A stretch of DNA of 64,000 bases from an uncultured Cellvibrio sp. Lineage in GTDB: Bacteria > Pseudomonadota > Gammaproteobacteria > Pseudomonadales > Cellvibrionaceae. Shown in pieces: positions 60,943-64,000 of this stretch (positions within the stretch are counted from its first letter, which is position 1; every line of letters starts with the position of its first letter). The notes under the pieces were generated by a model. That model was given only the letters and a program-made list of their open reading frames with translations, was not told the DNA's origin and did not search any database. The stretch is taken from the NCBI GenBank assembly GCA_937958105.1, contig CALFXJ010000011.1, positions 1-64,000 on the forward strand, given 5' to 3'. Position numbers and translations under genes: made by a program.

Positions 60943-61512
60943 ATGTCAGACGAAAAAACTCTTAAAACCAAAGTTGGCGGGTGGCGAGTCAAATCTTCAG
61001 CTGCCGTGTACGAAAATCCCTGGATCAAGGTGTCCCATGAGGAAGTCATTACTCCTCGGGATACACCGGGAATATACGGAGTCGTGCACTTCAAGAACAC
61101 GGCGGTAGGTGTGGTACCTATCGATGATGAAGGCAACACCTGGCTCGTCAGGCAAAGCCGCTTTACGCTCAATCAATACACCTGGGAAATTCCGGAAGGC
61201 GGTTGTCCCATCGGCGAAGAACCTCTGGCGGCGGCGCAGCGGGAACTGCAGGAAGAAGTTGGACTATATGCGCAGCGCTGGGAGTTTTTGATGAGTCTGC
61301 ATCTATCGAACTCTGTCACGGATGAAAAAGCCGAGGTGTATGTTGCCCGCGATCTCTCCTCCGGTCAGCAGAACCTGGAAGCAAGCGAAGACATTGAAGT
61401 AAAAAAATTGCCGTTGCGTGAAGCGATTGCGATGGTAAAAAACGGCGAGATAACTGATGCAATTTCCGTCGCCGCGCTGTTGCGACTGGCGGCGGATAAT
61501 ATTTACTTATAA
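60943..61512 (+). CDS. Nudix hydrolase
   Basis: The 189-residue protein has a complete Nudix box, GGCPIGEEPLAAAQRELQEEVG (Gx5Ex7REUXEEXGU, positions about 86-107), which binds Mg(II). The preceding strand ENPWIKVSHEEVITPRDTPG and the IPEGG approach resemble ADP-sugar pyrophosphatases, so hydrolysis of a nucleoside diphosphate derivative is likely. Its stop lies inside the 3' end of the convergent YdjM-like gene, overlapping by 10 bases. Confidence 0.88.
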   Translation: MSDEKTLKTKVGGWRVKSSAAVYENPWIKVSHEEVITPRDTPGIYGVVHFKNTAVGVVPIDDEGNTWLVRQSRFTLNQYTWEIPEGGCPIGEEPLAAAQRELQEEVGLYAQRWEFLMSLHLSNSVTDEKAEVYVARDLSSGQQNLEASEDIEVKKLPLREAIAMVKNGEITDAISVAALLRLAADNIYL

Positions 61513-62522
61513 GCAGCTTCTTGCACAGTTCGGCCTTTCAGCATTGCGAATAGTTGTTCCTTCATCGCGGATGTCATGGTGCGGTCGACCTTAAACACCG
61601 CGGGTAGATCAGGGTGTTCCGGATCAATCTCGATTCCCCAGATGGGCGTAAGGCTGGTGGGCATCATCGCGTAGCGCAGATCCCCTACAAAGTGCTCATG
61701 TTGCGGGTGAACCCCCAGCATGCCTTCGGTCAGCGCGTGAAAGCGATGCAGGTCATCGTAGGCGCGGGAAGAAGGAGGAAGCTGTTGCCAGCGGATCGGA
61801 TCAATCAGCATAGCTGATTCACCCAGGTAGGTTATCGGCTCGGGATTCAGCCCGACGCGGACTGCTGCGGCCTGAATGCTGTCGCCATCCACGATGAGCG
61901 CGCGCCAGAGGATCAGGTTGGCGAGCGTGGGTTTGATGATGATGCGCGAAGGAGTAACTCCGTGTTGTTCCGCCAGGGCTTCGGCCGCCGCAAAGGCGCG
62001 TTGATGCTGTATGGCTCCCAGCGAAAGATAGAGCACCGCACAGCCCAGGCCTATGCCGCACCAGACTTTTCTGCGTCCATAGGTGGCCGCAGTGATGGCG
62101 ATGATGAGCAACAGACTGAAGAGCGGGTCCACCACCGCAATGATACTGAGTGAGACCGGTGTGTTAATTAACGGCCAGAACAGATGGGTACCGTAACTGG
62201 TGCAGACATCCAGCAGACAGGCCGAGAGATAACCCGTCAGTGCATAGATATACACCTGCGCTTTATTTAAATGGCGACGGACTATTGGCCACAGGAGCAG
62301 GCTGGCCAGCAGCGCACCCAGAGGGGCAAAAAATAACGAGTGGGTGAAATGGCGGTGATAGGTCAGGGTTGTGAGGGCGTCATCACCACTGCGGATCAGA
62401 ACATCCAGATCCGGCAGCAGGGCCGCAATGGCACCGACAGCCCCGGCAAGGCGAAGATGTTGCGGTCGACACACTGACTGCGCCGTGACGGCGCCCAGCA
62501 GGGCGTGGGTGACTATATCCAT
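61503..62522 (-). CDS. YdjM-like membrane metal-dependent hydrolase (DUF457)
   Basis: The 339-residue protein begins MDIVTHALLGAVTAQS and shows HRHFTHSLFFAPLGALLASL, both diagnostic of the PF04307 family with metal-binding histidines near the membrane. About four membrane segments lie in residues 1-170, followed by a soluble C-terminal region (PEPITYLGESAMLIDPIRW). Family members are LexA-regulated in E. coli (YdjM), though no SOS box is clear here. The enzymatic activity is unproven. Confidence 0.87.
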   Translation of the reverse strand: MDIVTHALLGAVTAQSVCRPQHLRLAGAVGAIAALLPDLDVLIRSGDDALTTLTYHRHFTHSLFFAPLGALLASLLLWPIVRRHLNKAQVYIYALTGYLSACLLDVCTSYGTHLFWPLINTPVSLSIIAVVDPLFSLLLIIAITAATYGRRKVWCGIGLGCAVLYLSLGAIQHQRAFAAAEALAEQHGVTPSRIIIKPTLANLILWRALIVDGDSIQAAAVRVGLNPEPITYLGESAMLIDPIRWQQLPPSSRAYDDLHRFHALTEGMLGVHPQHEHFVGDLRYAMMPTSLTPIWGIEIDPEHPDLPAVFKVDRTMTSAMKEQLFAMLKGRTVQEAAYK

Positions 62523-62620
62523 AATTGATTATTGCTGTTGATTATCCGGCCACTTTACTACAATTTGTCCGCTGTACCCTGACCAACCAAATACTTTCCT
62601 GTTGTCGAGTCTTTGTCGTT

Positions 62621-63346
62621 ATGCGTATACCCCGAATTTATACCTCACAACCGCTCGCCTGTGCGCAGTCCGTGGAACTGGAAGAAGCCACCGCACATTA
62701 CCTCGGTAAAGTACTGCGGATGCAACCGGGGCGGGAGCTGGTGTTATTCAATGGCAAGGGGGGCGAATACCAGGCGCACATCACCGACATTCACAAAAAA
62801 CAGGTCGTGGTGATGGTGGGTGAGTACAGGGAAGTTGATCGTCAGTCACCGCTGGAGCTGGAGCTGGCCATCGGCGTATCGCGCGGTGAAAGGATGGATT
62901 GGGTATTACAGAAGGCGACGGAGCTGGGCGTCACCCGCATAACGCCACTCGTCACAGAGCGCACTGAAGTCAAACTCGCTGGTGAGCGTCAGGATAAAAA
63001 GATCCAGCACTGGCAACAGATCCTCATCAGTGCCTGTGAACAGTGTCAGCGCAATATTCTTCCGACTCTCAGTGAACCGCTCGCATTCGGTGATTGGCTG
63101 CAAAAAGCTGAAGCCCAGTTAAAGTTTGTACTGCACCACCGGGACAGCCGTGGTTTACCGGAGAGCGGGCAAGTGAACAGTGTCGCCTTGCTGATAGGTC
63201 CAGAGGGCGGTCTGTCAGATGCCGAGATTGAGCTGGCTGTGGCCAAGGGGTTTGCCCCGCTCACCCTGGGACCCAGGGTGCTGCGCACCGAGACTGCGCC
63301 GGTTGCGGCGATCAGTCTGGTGCAATATCGGTGGGGTGATCTTTAA
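62621..63346 (+). CDS. rsmE: 16S rRNA (uracil(1498)-N3)-methyltransferase
   Basis: The start at ATG 62621 gives 241 residues, the usual size; the frame is open further upstream. RsmE methylates U1498 in the decoding region of 16S rRNA using S-adenosylmethionine. It has the N-terminal PUA-like domain (LGKVLRMQPGRELVLFNGKG) and the SPOUT domain with the trefoil knot: LQKATELGVTRITPLVTERT, LLIGPEGGLSDAEIELAV and LGPRVLRTETAPVAAI. It converges on the lipoprotein gene with only three bases between the stops. Confidence 0.95.
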   Translation: MRIPRIYTSQPLACAQSVELEEATAHYLGKVLRMQPGRELVLFNGKGGEYQAHITDIHKKQVVVMVGEYREVDRQSPLELELAIGVSRGERMDWVLQKATELGVTRITPLVTERTEVKLAGERQDKKIQHWQQILISACEQCQRNILPTLSEPLAFGDWLQKAEAQLKFVLHHRDSRGLPESGQVNSVALLIGPEGGLSDAEIELAVAKGFAPLTLGPRVLRTETAPVAAISLVQYRWGDL

Positions 63347-63349
63347 CCG

Positions 63350-63976
63350 TCAGATCGCCGGGATTGACGATGAAACCGATGAGGAAGATGAAGACGCGGA
63401 GGAAGAGACAGAAGAGCGTGAGCTCGATGAGCGCCACCGCATCTTCTCCGAGAAGATCAGCTTCTTGGTGCTGTTAACAAACATAAAACGGAACGGGCGT
63501 GTAGCCTGCATCGAATCGGTACAGTCACCGCCGGTTCGCTCTTCGAAATCTTCATACTCAATGATGACTTTCACTACTGTGCCATTCTCTTCCTGTGCAG
63601 TGGCACTGCGGAAGGTTAATTTGTCGGCGCAGGGATTGTTGTTGATAACCCCCGAGTCAATCAGGATGACCTGACCCCGGGTAAAATCCGGCGTGTCTAC
63701 TCCGTCCGTCATGTACTTGTCCCATACCAGATAGAACTCGTCTTCATCTGTCATAACCTGCAGACGTTTATTGTCGTCTTCCGGCAGTATCGGATCTGTA
63801 CCTATCGTCAGCGACTGAATATCCACCTGAACGACGTCGACATCGTCATTATCATCCCCATCGCCCGGATCAAACGGCTCGTCGCGGGAGCCTCCACAGC
63901 CCGAAAGGCTGATAGCTCCGATACATAAAAGCGCAGCGAAAGACAGTTTTGTTCCTGAAAACGTGAGAATCGACAT
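63350..63976 (-). CDS. Lipoprotein with a C-terminal poly-serine tail
   Basis: The 208-residue product has a lipoprotein signal (SLSGC, Cys27), an acidic Asp/Gly linker (residues 31-47) and a small beta-rich domain with a Cys pair (NNNPCADKLTF and GGDCTDSM) of unknown type. The last 30 residues are a serine-rich tail (RSSVSSSASSSSSSVSSSIP). In this organism such tracts normally link two modules, but here nothing follows before the stop, three bases from the end of rsmE. A lost C-terminal module is possible. Function unknown. Confidence 0.7.
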   Translation of the reverse strand: MSILTFSGTKLSFAALLCIGAISLSGCGGSRDEPFDPGDGDDNDDVDVVQVDIQSLTIGTDPILPEDDNKRLQVMTDEDEFYLVWDKYMTDGVDTPDFTRGQVILIDSGVINNNPCADKLTFRSATAQEENGTVVKVIIEYEDFEERTGGDCTDSMQATRPFRFMFVNSTKKLIFSEKMRWRSSSSRSSVSSSASSSSSSVSSSIPAI

Positions 63977-64000
63977 GGGGTTACATAGTCCGTTTGTTAT

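Overview
The window looks like a chromosome segment from a polysaccharide-degrading gammaproteobacterium of the Cellvibrio type. The clues are secreted and lipid-anchored glycoside hydrolases, poly-serine linkers between modules, a large TonB-dependent receptor with tryptophan-halogenase-like/SapC/JmjC satellite genes, and a conserved gammaproteobacterial core (zapA, 6S RNA, fau, ygfB, pepP, ubiH, ubiI). The genus is inferred from gene content only. I see no rRNA, tRNA, CRISPR array, transposase or prophage genes.

Bases 1-2160 (minus strand) hold the 3'-truncated start of a probable polymorphic toxin/type VI-type effector. Its ATG overlaps the stop of a ketosynthase-fold protein that has lost its catalytic residues. 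Bases 2300-34960 form a locus that looks dedicated to beta-1,3-glucan (laminarin-like) breakdown. It contains two lipoprotein GH3 enzymes, a secreted esterase, a UGT-like glycosyltransferase, a short autotransporter, a glucan-binding-module/di-haem oxidoreductase fusion, a GH81 endo-beta-1,3-glucanase, a periplasmic binding protein, a TonB-dependent receptor, two halogenase-like/SapC/JmjC modules with a DUF6445-type oxygenase, a GH16 laminarinase and a membrane-embedded AraC-type regulator. Three promoters (GH81, receptor, second GH3) share a 46-47 base non-palindromic element. A fourth site, upstream of the di-haem fusion, keeps only its most conserved part. I read this as one regulon in which surface enzymes cut the glucan, the receptor imports oligosaccharides, and GH3 enzymes finish the job.

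Bases 35265-47140 are mostly housekeeping: a monoglyceride-lipase-like hydrolase, a DUF368 polyprenyl-phosphate transporter, serA, a DUF4197 lipoprotein, a TetR regulator divergent from a fabF-like gene, trmO, a DUF2868/DUF3482-GTPase pair, rpiA and ilvA. A secreted GH20 hexosaminidase (47455-50025) follows, with a candidate GlcNAc-regulator operator upstream.

Bases 50597-56740 carry fau, 6S RNA, zapA and a TIGR02449 gene on the minus strand, divergent from ygfB-pepP-ubiH-ubiI on the plus strand. This is the arrangement long known in Gammaproteobacteria. The remainder (56768-63976) holds an MgtC-type protein, a Gfo/Idh/MocA oxidoreductase, a cold-shock gene, small membrane or secreted proteins, a GNAT, a Nudix hydrolase, a YdjM-like membrane protein, rsmE and a lipoprotein with a C-terminal serine tail.

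Domain and family names come from recognising motifs by eye; no database search was run.
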